Assembly: GCF_003287735.1 (NCBI RefSeq)
Contig: NZ_NSCM01000009.1
Span: 1-64,000 of the forward strand
Length of the DNA: 64,000 nt
From: Photorhabdus bodei
GTDB lineage: Bacteria; Pseudomonadota; Gammaproteobacteria; Enterobacterales; Enterobacteriaceae
Direction: 5' to 3'
The notes under the pieces were generated by a model that was not told the origin of the DNA, did no database searches, and saw only the letters and a list, made by a program, of their open reading frames with translations. Position numbers and translations under genes: made by a program. Shown here one piece after another: positions 57,412 through 64,000 of this stretch (positions are counted from its first letter, which is position 1; every line of letters begins with the position of its first letter).

Positions 57412-57458
57412 ATACTATATATAGTGAAATTTTATTTCAACCACACTATATATGGTGT
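57412..57458 (-). promoter_or_regulatory. Pair of NrdR boxes upstream of nrdH
   Basis: Two 16-bp palindromes, ATACTATATATAGTGA (57412-57427) and ACACTATATATGGTGT (57443-57458), match the NrdR consensus ACACTATATATAGTGT at 14 and 15 of 16 positions. They start 31 bp apart, three helical turns, the usual spacing. NrdR represses nrd operons when (deoxy)ATP is high. No other gene lies in 57326-57656. Confidence 0.92.
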
Positions 57459-57656
57459 TAATTTTACATCGAGTGACTATCATTAAAATTACGATGTGGG
57501 TTATTCTCTGTTTGTTGGCAGGCTTTTCGCCTTCAGACAAGTTTAAGTTTTCTAGTCGGTGGTAAGGGAGCAACTGAATTCATCATTGCAATTTGTCGAA
57601 AAGACGATTTACTCTAATCTCTATAATGATTGATATTTTTTTCAATGGAGGTGGTT

Positions 57657-58118
57657 ATGTATCATCACTATTTTGATACACCCAAAGGATTTCCTAAACC
57701 GTATATTCATATCACTGCGGATGATAAGGGAGTGACCAGTCTATATTTTGTTGATGAAAAAACAGCGCCTGAAGTGAAAAATGATATTACTAAGCAGTGC
57801 GTGAAAGAGTTACGGGGATATTTTGCGGGTAAGCGAACTGAGTTTTCCGTTCCACTCAATCCGGCAGGAACTGAATTCCAGCAGCGTGTATGGTTACAGT
57901 TATGTAAGATCCCGTTTGGAGAAGTGTGGAGTTATAAGCAACTTTCATTAGCATTAGGTTCAGTTAATTATTGTCGTGCGGTAGGAATGGCTAATTCTCG
58001 TAATCCGATCTCATTAATTGTGCCTTGTCATCGTGTTATTGGACATGATGGTAAATTGGTGGGATATACCGGTGGCCTGAATATTAAAAGCTGGCTATTA
58101 GAACATGAAAAAACCTAG
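57657..58118 (+). CDS. ogt: Methylated-DNA-protein cysteine methyltransferase (Ogt type)
   Basis: 153-residue DNA-repair protein that transfers methyl groups from O6-methylguanine to its own Cys. The active site PCHRVIG is near residue 122, preceded by the helix-turn-helix FGEVWSYKQLSLALG and followed by LVGYTGGLNIKSWLLEHE. It lacks an Ada regulatory domain. The ATG at 57657 follows GGAGG by 4 nt; nine upstream codons in frame are not counted. Confidence 0.92.
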   Translation: MYHHYFDTPKGFPKPYIHITADDKGVTSLYFVDEKTAPEVKNDITKQCVKELRGYFAGKRTEFSVPLNPAGTEFQQRVWLQLCKIPFGEVWSYKQLSLALGSVNYCRAVGMANSRNPISLIVPCHRVIGHDGKLVGYTGGLNIKSWLLEHEKT

Positions 58119-58336
58119 TCATTTGTTTATTAGATAACTTGTGTGATAAAAGACCAGGGAGGGTTATAGATATTTATATATGTGTATTATTTAGTAGTAA
58201 AACTAAATAAAGATAACATCTATCGTATTTTATTATGCTTTTCGTGATCTTGGTTGTAGACAGTGAGCCAACTTATTTGTTGTACTGTATGCGACGCAGA
58301 TTTTGTGTCTTAATTTTCACGTTAAAGGTAAGTTTG

Positions 58337-58546
58337 ATGTCAAAAATTAAAGGTAACGTTAAGTGGTTTAATGAATCTAAAGGATTCGGGTTTATCACTC
58401 CAGAAGATGGTAGCAAAGACGTATTCGTGCATTTCTCTGCTATTCAGAGTAACGGATTTAAAACTTTGGCAGAAGGTCAAAAAGTAGAGTTTGAAATCAC
58501 TGACGGCGCTAAAGGTCCATCTGCTGCAAACGTTGTCGCTATCTGA
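58337..58546 (+). CDS. cspE: Cold-shock-family RNA-binding protein CspE
   Basis: 69-residue cold-shock domain protein, nearly identical to E. coli CspE (start [20 protein letters not shown] with the RNP1 motif, and RNP2 in KDVFVHF). It binds single-stranded nucleic acid, melts RNA structure and acts as an antiterminator. The start at 58337 is fixed by family; the frame stays open 34 codons upstream without similarity. A strong terminator follows, and crcB lies beyond, as in E. coli. Confidence 0.97.
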   Translation: MSKIKGNVKWFNESKGFGFITPEDGSKDVFVHFSAIQSNGFKTLAEGQKVEFEITDGAKGPSAANVVAI

Positions 58547-58564
58547 TTTTAACTCCATATTTCT

Positions 58565-58592
58565 AAAACCCGTTATTACAACGGGTTTTTTT
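58565..58592 (+). terminator. Terminator of cspE
   Basis: Stem AACCCGTT / AACGGGTT with a 5-nt loop and a run of T, 18 bp past cspE. Confidence 0.93.
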
Positions 58593-58627
58593 GGCTTGTA
58601 TGAGGCCGATATGTAGGTAATTTTAAT

Positions 58628-59002
58628 TTAAAGTTCATGCATCAATACGAAAGCTAACATGGTCATCAGTAATGATCCAAAAAGATTAAGCAAAACTGTT
58701 CCCAGTGCCCATCCTAGTTTCCCGTCCAGTAACAAATAAGCAACTTCAACAGAGAATGTAGAAAAGGTTGTTAAACCTCCGCAAAAACCAGTGGTCAACA
58801 TCAATTTCCAAGCCGGATCAAGGTGTGTAGATTTATTAAAATAGGCTAACCCTAGTCCGATAATTAATGCACCAATACAGTTAACGGTAAGGGTGCCAAT
58901 CGCGATATTAGAAGAAATATTATTAAGACGGAGGCTGATAAACCAACGTAATACGCTGCCTAAGCCACCTCCGATAAATATAGCCAGAATAATATTAATC
59001 AT
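58628..59002 (-). CDS. crcB: Fluoride channel CrcB (Fluc)
   Basis: 124-residue membrane protein with four hydrophobic helices that exports fluoride as a dual-topology dimer. [16 protein letters not shown] near the N-terminus, the Asn-containing [14 protein letters not shown] and [17 protein letters not shown] are conserved. The ATG at 59002 ([12 protein letters not shown]) is the family start. A longer frame to 59062 begins inside an ERIC element and its first 20 residues are ERIC-derived. Confidence 0.95.
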   Translation of the reverse strand: MINIILAIFIGGGLGSVLRWFISLRLNNISSNIAIGTLTVNCIGALIIGLGLAYFNKSTHLDPAWKLMLTTGFCGGLTTFSTFSVEVAYLLLDGKLGWALGTVLLNLFGSLLMTMLAFVLMHEL

Positions 59003-59004
59003 AA

Positions 59005-59131
59005 TATACCCGTCATATTTCAAGCTGCCTCTTTGTTGGCTACACTCGCTCACCCCGGTCACATAGTTTGCTATGTTCCCGGGGATTCACTCCCTTGCCG
59101 TCGCGATGCAGCTTGAAATCCATAGGGTATA
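59005..59131 (-). repeat. ERIC element, copy 12
   Basis: Full-length 127-bp copy in reverse orientation. It lies only 2 bp ahead of the crcB start and 10 bp from the lipA stop, so it fills the intergenic gap and must be transcribed into the crcB leader if both genes share a message. Confidence 0.95.
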
Positions 59132-59141
59132 AGAAACTGGG

Positions 59142-60107
59142 TTATTTGACCTCTTCACCTTTGGCTTGTAAGTCAGCATGATAAGAAGAACGGACAAATG
59201 GACCACAGGCGGCATGGGTGAACCCCATAGCTAACGCTTCTTCTTTCATTTCATCAAATTCCTGTGGGCTGACGTAGCGCTGTACCGGTAAATGATGACG
59301 ACTAGGTTGTAGATATTGTCCCAGAGTCAGCATAGTCACACCGTGGCGGCGCAGATCACGCATAACATCAAGAATTTCTTCGTTGGTTTCACCAAGACCG
59401 ACCATCAGACCCGATTTGGTTGGAATATCAGGATGGGCTTCTTTAAACTTTTCAAGTAATTTTAATGACCACTCATAGTTTGCACCAGGGCGCACCTGAC
59501 GGTAAACCCGGGGTACGTTTTCCAGATTATGGTTAAAGACATCGGGCGGTGTCGCTGTCAGTATTTCAAGTGCACGATCCATACGTCCACGGAAGTCAGG
59601 AACTAAGGTTTCAATCTTAATGGATGGATTTTTTTCACGAATAGCAGAGATGCAGTCAGCAAAGTGCTGAGCACCACCGTCACGTAGATCATCACGGTCA
59701 ACGGAGGTGATGACAACGTAGCGCAGTGCCATGTCTTTAATGGTTTGTGCCAGTTTTACGGGTTCATTGGTGTCAGGTGCCATTGGGCGGCCGTGCGCAA
59801 CATCACAGAAAGGGCAACGGCGGGTGCAAATTGCGCCAAGGATCATAAAGGTTGCTGTACCGTGATTGAAGCATTCTGCCAGGTTAGGGCAAGACGCTTC
59901 TTCACAAACGGAATGCAGACCATTTTTGCGCATGGCAGATTTGATGCCCTGAATGCGGCTGGAATCCGCAGGAAGTTTGATTTTCATCCACTCAGGTTTA
60001 CGCAAGATTTCTGTACGTTCGGTCATCACTGTTTTGACAGGGATCAGCGCCATTTTGTCTGCGTCGCGGTACTTAACTCCGCGTTCCATCTGAATTGGTT
60101 TACTCAT
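59142..60107 (-). CDS. lipA: Lipoyl synthase LipA
   Basis: 321-residue radical-SAM enzyme (same length as E. coli) that inserts two sulfurs into octanoyl-protein. The auxiliary cluster motif [12 protein letters not shown] and the radical-SAM motif CTRRCPFC are present, with the C-terminal RSSY ([10 protein letters not shown]) that ligates the auxiliary cluster. It follows lipB with a 110-bp gap. Confidence 0.98.
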   Translation of the reverse strand: MSKPIQMERGVKYRDADKMALIPVKTVMTERTEILRKPEWMKIKLPADSSRIQGIKSAMRKNGLHSVCEEASCPNLAECFNHGTATFMILGAICTRRCPFCDVAHGRPMAPDTNEPVKLAQTIKDMALRYVVITSVDRDDLRDGGAQHFADCISAIREKNPSIKIETLVPDFRGRMDRALEILTATPPDVFNHNLENVPRVYRQVRPGANYEWSLKLLEKFKEAHPDIPTKSGLMVGLGETNEEILDVMRDLRRHGVTMLTLGQYLQPSRHHLPVQRYVSPQEFDEMKEEALAMGFTHAACGPFVRSSYHADLQAKGEEVK

Positions 60108-60217
60108 AATCGTGCTGGTTCCAGTGTTAAATTCATCAGGTTGAGATTTATCATTCAGTCTACTGTATGATAAATAATTAAAAAATTTTTGAAAAATGTT
60201 AAAAAATTATAGCATTT

Positions 60218-60859
60218 TTAACTGTTCAGTTTAAATCCTAACTGCTGGCAAAATTTCTCTACCAAAACAGGTTGTACTTGTTCAACAGTAATTCCAGGAA
60301 CTAAGTCACTGAGTTGAATCATTTTCATGCCGGCATAGCCACAAGGGTTAATACGCAGGAAGGGTTCTAAATCCATTGCGATATTGAGGGCTAGTCCGTG
60401 GAAAGAACAACCTTTACGTATCCGTAATCCAAGAGAGCAAATTTTTGCTTCATTGACGTAGACACCAGGGGCATCCGGGCGAGCATGGGCTTTCACACCA
60501 AAGTGAGCAAGGGTTTTAATGACAGCATCCTCTATCGCCGTAACCAGTTGCCGTACACCAATTTTGGCGCGTTTAATGTCAATCATGACATACATAACCT
60601 GCTGACCAGGGCCATGATAGGTGACTTGTCCACCACGATCGGATTGAATAACCGGAATATCACCGAGGGACAGCAAATGCTCAGCTTTACCTGCTTGTCC
60701 TTGAGTAAAGACTTTTGGATGCTGTACCAGCCAGATTTCATCAGGTGTATTAGTATCTCGCTGCTCAGTAAACAAGTGCATTGCATCAGAAATCGGCTCG
60801 TAGGGTTGTATTCCTAATTGACGTAAGAAAATCGTTTTATGTTGCAATTGAAACTTCAT
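60218..60859 (-). CDS. lipB: Octanoyl transferase LipB
   Basis: 213-residue enzyme (E. coli 213) moving octanoyl from acyl-carrier protein to lipoyl domains. [16 protein letters not shown], the catalytic Lys region [19 protein letters not shown] and the catalytic Cys in [10 protein letters not shown] are seen. It lies between ybeD and lipA, the E. coli order. Confidence 0.97.
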   Translation of the reverse strand: MKFQLQHKTIFLRQLGIQPYEPISDAMHLFTEQRDTNTPDEIWLVQHPKVFTQGQAGKAEHLLSLGDIPVIQSDRGGQVTYHGPGQQVMYVMIDIKRAKIGVRQLVTAIEDAVIKTLAHFGVKAHARPDAPGVYVNEAKICSLGLRIRKGCSFHGLALNIAMDLEPFLRINPCGYAGMKMIQLSDLVPGITVEQVQPVLVEKFCQQLGFKLNS

Positions 60860-60990
60860 TTGATAGCTATAAGATTTGGTCAGTATAACCCTCAGAAGAG
60901 CTTCTCACCAGTTTAGTGCGCCTGAAACTGTAGTATTCCTGATAGATAAAGAATCCCCTGTGAAATTATAGGGGATTTCTCTAGTGTGTA

Positions 60991-61254
60991 TTACAATACT
61001 ACCCGTACCAATTCAAGGTTACCTAATTCTTCATACAGCGTTTCTACTTGTTCAATATGAGTCGCATTGATGGTAATGGACACTGAGTGGTAGTTACCTT
61101 TGCTGCTTGGCTTCACTTGTGGAGAGTAATCGCCCGGCGCATGACGTTGAACCACTTCAACGACCTGATTGACTAGCTCAGACTCCGCCAAGCCCATCAC
61201 TTTGTAAGTGAATGAACAAGGGAACTCAAGCAGTTCATTTAATTTCGTTTTCAT
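60991..61254 (-). CDS. ybeD: DUF493-family protein YbeD
   Basis: 87-residue protein (E. coli YbeD 87) with a ferredoxin-like ACT-type fold. [21 protein letters not shown] at the start is the family signature. The ATG at 61254 follows GGAG by 5 nt; an upstream in-frame start adds 11 unsupported residues. Function unproven, but it always neighbours dacA and lipB. Confidence 0.95.
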   Translation of the reverse strand: MKTKLNELLEFPCSFTYKVMGLAESELVNQVVEVVQRHAPGDYSPQVKPSSKGNYHSVSITINATHIEQVETLYEELGNLELVRVVL

Positions 61255-61411
61255 GGGCGCTCCTGTTTTGCTTTCCGCGATACGCACGGTCAGTTTCTTC
61301 TGTAAAATTTGATACTTTCCTCCGCCTTAAAACGCGGAGATGCTTATTGCGATCGGGCGGTAGTCCGATTCGCTTTGATGGACTCTGTTTATCGCTTAAT
61401 TATCTCAAGAA

Positions 61412-62623
61412 TTAGCCAAACCAATGATGAAATAGTAGCTTGATGTAATCGATAAAGCGGCCGAAGATGCTGCCTTCTTTTACTTCATTCATGACGACTA
61501 AAGGCTGCTGTTCAATAGTTTTGCCATCAAGTTGAAAGTTGATAGTACCTACGACTTGATTTTTCGCCAGTGGTGCATGTAATTCACTATTATTCATGAC
61601 ATAGCTGGCTTTCAGATCTTTCAGACGGCCACGGGGAATAGTCAGATAAACATCTTTATCAACACCTAATTGAACCCTATCGTTATCTCCAAACCAGACT
61701 GGTTCAGAGGCGAATTCTTTGCTTGCTTTCAGAGGAGCAACAGTTTCAAAGAAACGGAAACCCCAAGTCAGCAGTTTCTTACTTTCTGTTTCACGGCCTT
61801 TATAAGTGTGGCCTCCTAATACCGCAGAAATCAGGCGCATATCGCCTTCCGTCGCAGAAGCGACTAGGTTATAGCCCGCTGCGCTAGTGTGACCGGTTTT
61901 AATACCATCGACATTCAGGCTCTTATCCCACAATAAGCCATTACGGTTTGTCTGGCGGATATTGTTGTAGGTAAACTCTTTCTCTTTATAGATGGTGTAC
62001 TCTTCGGGAACATCACGGATCAGCGCTTGACCAATCAATGCCATGTCACGGGCAGAGCTGTATTGGCCTTCTGCGTCCAGGCCATGAGCGGTTTTGAAAT
62101 TCGTATTCTTTAATCCAAGCGATTTCACATAGCCATTCATTAAATTAACGAAAGACTCTTGGCTACCGGCAACATAATCTGCCATTGCAACACAGGCATC
62201 GTTACCGGATTGCAAGTTTATACCGCGGGATAACATAGAAACCGAGACCTGATCGCCTGGCTTGAGGAACATCAGGGAAGAGCCTTTAAATACCGGATTA
62301 CCGGTTGCCCATGCGTCAGTGCCAACAGTGACCATATCATTTGGGTGGATTTTGCCTGATTTGATTGCTTGACCAATAACATAGCTGGTCATCATTTTTG
62401 TCAGACTGGCAGGATCACGGCGTGCATCTGCATTCATCTCAGCCAGCACTTTGCCTGAGTTATAGTCGATAAGGATATAAGCTTCCGCATCAATCTGAGG
62501 CACTCCTGGGATCATCGTTTTCAGGTTGACATCATTCCCATTGGCAAAGGCAGAAGCACTTATTGCCAGCGCAATACCCAAGGTGGTGCTTTTTATAAAA
62601 CGAGAAGTGGTTGTATATTTCAT
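61412..62623 (-). CDS. dacA: D-alanyl-D-alanine carboxypeptidase DacA (PBP5)
   Basis: 403-residue penicillin-binding protein 5, exactly the E. coli length. Signal peptide to ASAFA, catalytic SLTK at residues 73-76, SGN and KTG (GIKTGHT) motifs, and a C-terminal amphipathic anchor ([14 protein letters not shown]) that holds it to the inner membrane. It trims pentapeptides. The ATG at 62623 gives a proper signal peptide; a start at 62713 would add 30 residues. Confidence 0.97.
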   Translation of the reverse strand: MKYTTTSRFIKSTTLGIALAISASAFANGNDVNLKTMIPGVPQIDAEAYILIDYNSGKVLAEMNADARRDPASLTKMMTSYVIGQAIKSGKIHPNDMVTVGTDAWATGNPVFKGSSLMFLKPGDQVSVSMLSRGINLQSGNDACVAMADYVAGSQESFVNLMNGYVKSLGLKNTNFKTAHGLDAEGQYSSARDMALIGQALIRDVPEEYTIYKEKEFTYNNIRQTNRNGLLWDKSLNVDGIKTGHTSAAGYNLVASATEGDMRLISAVLGGHTYKGRETESKKLLTWGFRFFETVAPLKASKEFASEPVWFGDNDRVQLGVDKDVYLTIPRGRLKDLKASYVMNNSELHAPLAKNQVVGTINFQLDGKTIEQQPLVVMNEVKEGSIFGRFIDYIKLLFHHWFG

Positions 62624-62738
62624 GGTTAGTTTGACAACATCCGTGAGAAAAGATTGATATCGAGCCACATCATAGCAAATGAAAAAAATACTGACATTGC
62701 CAAATTTTGACAAGACTCAGGTTTACATTTTTTTACTC

Positions 62739-62779
62739 CTCTTACTGATATCTGAATCAAAGTGAGATATCAGTAAGAG
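62739..62779. terminator. Perfect hairpin between rlpA and dacA
   Basis: A 15-bp perfect inverted repeat (CTCTTACTGATATCT / AGATATCAGTAAGAG) with an 11-nt loop, 6 bp after rlpA. No T-run follows on the minus strand, so it may protect or separate the rlpA message rather than end it by the classical route. Confidence 0.55.
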
Positions 62780-62784
62780 AACGA

Positions 62785-63783
62785 TTAAGGACTGACGATA
62801 AAAGAAGATTGCTGTATCTGGTCAGCCAGTTTTTGTTGTAAATCGGCAGCTTGCTGGCGATTGTTGAATGGTCCTAACTGTACACGATAAACGTTATTAT
62901 ATTGAGTTACGCGGCCTTGAACATTAAAGCGTTGCGCCAGTGTTTGTTGCCACTCTTTTGCTCGTTGCTCACTGCTAACAGCACCAACCTGAACTATAAA
63001 ACCATTTGCTGAGGCGGCTGTTGGCGTTGTGACTATTGAAGTACTGTTTGTAACAGGCTTAGGTGGTTGCAGCTTCATTGCGGGGAGTTGTTCAGTCGCT
63101 TCCGGTTGTATCGTCTGTTTCATCGGCTGATTTGTTAAGGGCTGGCTGCTAGTCTGATCAGGGATATTCTCCATTGTTGGTGTTCCTAATGGACTGGTTG
63201 TCAGCGTTGGTCTACCCGGTAGAGCATAACTCTGTTTAACTATCTGGCTGCCAATGGTACCGGGACCGGATACAGAACCGTCCTGGGCAACCTCAATAAA
63301 ATCAACCTTAACTTTGGTACTTTGAGTTAGGTTTAACCGTTCAGCGGAAGCCTTCGATAGATCGATAATTCGCCCTGGTTTATAAGGACCACGGTCATTG
63401 ACTCTAACAATCATCATGCGGCCATTGCTCAAATTGGTCACACGGACATAACTTGGAATTGGCAGGGTAGGATGGGCGGCTGTCAGAGCATAAGGATTAA
63501 AACGTTCACCAATTGCGGTCATTTTGCCGCTAGATTCTTCACCGTACCAACTAGCGTAACCTGTCTCACTAAACTGAGAGGGGGCTTGCACAATGTGATA
63601 AGTATGTCCGTTCATCTGATAATCATCATTGGCGCTAGGATGATAAGGCTCATAACGAGGTTCTGCACCTAGAACATCCTGCGTTGGTACTACGGGTAAC
63701 GGGGCAGGTTTTTGTTTGTCAGGAGTAGTACAGCCAGATAGCAGGGCTGCAATCATGCCAAATATAAGCCAGTGTTGACGCAT
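62785..63783 (-). CDS. rlpA: Septal-ring lipoprotein lytic transglycosylase RlpA
   Basis: 332-residue outer-membrane lipoprotein (lipobox LLSGC, Cys18; E. coli RlpA 362). A double-psi beta-barrel domain lies at about residues 75-165 (ETGYASWYGEESSGKMTA; RVNDRGPYKPGRIIDLS with the conserved Asp), followed by a Pro/Thr/Gln-rich linker. A SPOR domain (FIVQVGAVSSEQRAKEWQQ to RVQLGPFNNRQQA) binds denuded glycan at the septum. Confidence 0.95.
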   Translation of the reverse strand: MRQHWLIFGMIAALLSGCTTPDKQKPAPLPVVPTQDVLGAEPRYEPYHPSANDDYQMNGHTYHIVQAPSQFSETGYASWYGEESSGKMTAIGERFNPYALTAAHPTLPIPSYVRVTNLSNGRMMIVRVNDRGPYKPGRIIDLSKASAERLNLTQSTKVKVDFIEVAQDGSVSGPGTIGSQIVKQSYALPGRPTLTTSPLGTPTMENIPDQTSSQPLTNQPMKQTIQPEATEQLPAMKLQPPKPVTNSTSIVTTPTAASANGFIVQVGAVSSEQRAKEWQQTLAQRFNVQGRVTQYNNVYRVQLGPFNNRQQAADLQQKLADQIQQSSFIVSP

Positions 63784-63796
63784 TGAAACCTCTCCT

Positions 63797-64000
63797 CTAT
63801 AAACTTTTGGACAACAATTTTCTGTGTGTGTGAATCGACATGATAATGCCGAAACCCGCCATTAAGACGATTAACGCAGAGCCGCCATAACTGACAAATG
63901 GCAAAGGAACGCCTACTACAGGCAGGATGCCACTCACCATGCCAATATTGACGAAGATATAAACAAATAGAATTAACATTAGGCCGCCAACCATAACCCG
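63797..64000 (-). CDS. mrdB: Rod-shape SEDS glycosyltransferase MrdB (RodA), 3' end only
   Basis: C-terminal 67 codons of a SEDS-family peptidoglycan polymerase; the 5' part lies beyond the window edge. [21 protein letters not shown] is the conserved SEDS C-terminal motif. Gene order mrdB-rlpA-dacA is that of E. coli. The partner PBP2 (mrdA) should lie just outside. Confidence 0.94.
   Translation of the reverse strand, partial: RVMVGGLMLILFVYIFVNIGMVSGILPVVGVPLPFVSYGGSALIVLMAGFGIIMSIHTHRKLLSKSL

Overview
The window looks like a chromosomal segment of Photorhabdus, or a very close relative in the Enterobacterales. This is inferred from three things. There is a Ysc/Psc-type type III secretion (T3SS) cluster with an ExsC/ExsE/ExsB module. 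There are a dozen ERIC repeats of about 127 bp. There is a PAS4-LuxR-type regulator next to E. coli-like core gene order. No rRNA, tRNA, CRISPR array or complete insertion sequence was recognised.

Layout. (1) 0.36-17.3 kb holds one half of a T3SS. A leftward operon sctN-O-P-Q-R-S-T-U makes the ATPase, stalk, ruler, C-ring and export gate. A divergent rightward block makes the gatekeeper and its helpers (lopN, tyeA, sycN, sctX, sctY), the export gate SctV, lcrR, the tip and translocon set (lcrG, lcrV, lcrH, lopB, lopD) and the regulators exsC, exsE and exsB. Most neighbours overlap by 4 nt (ATGA or GTGA). Four promoters share a spaced ExsA/LcrF-like motif. The genes that normally follow exsB in Pseudomonas and Aeromonas (exsA, exsD, then the secretin, needle and basal-body genes) are absent here. 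ERIC copies flank the block on both sides. (2) 17.3-25.7 kb is an accessory stretch: an AT-rich small-ORF region, a family 2 glycosyltransferase, a free-standing lysis cassette (holin, endolysin-like protein, Rz with nested Rz1), a VOC-family protein, and wza-wzb-wzc for capsule or exopolysaccharide export. (3) 25.9-38.8 kb is metabolic and patchy: an FGGY sugar kinase, an AgcS-type amino-acid symporter, an aldehyde dehydrogenase, a binding-protein pseudogene, a small lipoprotein, an M-box riboswitch with a short MgtE, a PAS4-LuxR regulator with a decayed ERIC-truncated copy, and pssA. (4) 39-64 kb is largely core: patZ, yfiF, emrB-emrA-mprA, ygaH-ygaZ, an MFS exporter, proX-W-V, nrdF-E-I-H with a pair of NrdR boxes, ogt, cspE, crcB, lipA, lipB, ybeD, dacA, rlpA and the 3' end of mrdB. 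The runs emrB to nrdH and cspE to mrdB follow E. coli gene order.

How the genes work together. The T3SS half encodes the export apparatus, the translocon and a secretion-coupled switch: export of ExsE frees ExsC, which in P. aeruginosa relieves ExsD inhibition of ExsA. ExsA, ExsD, the needle and the secretin must come from elsewhere in the genome for the machine to work. The nrd, proU and mgtE units carry visible regulatory signals or conserved operon layout for metal or deoxynucleotide status, osmolarity and Mg2+.
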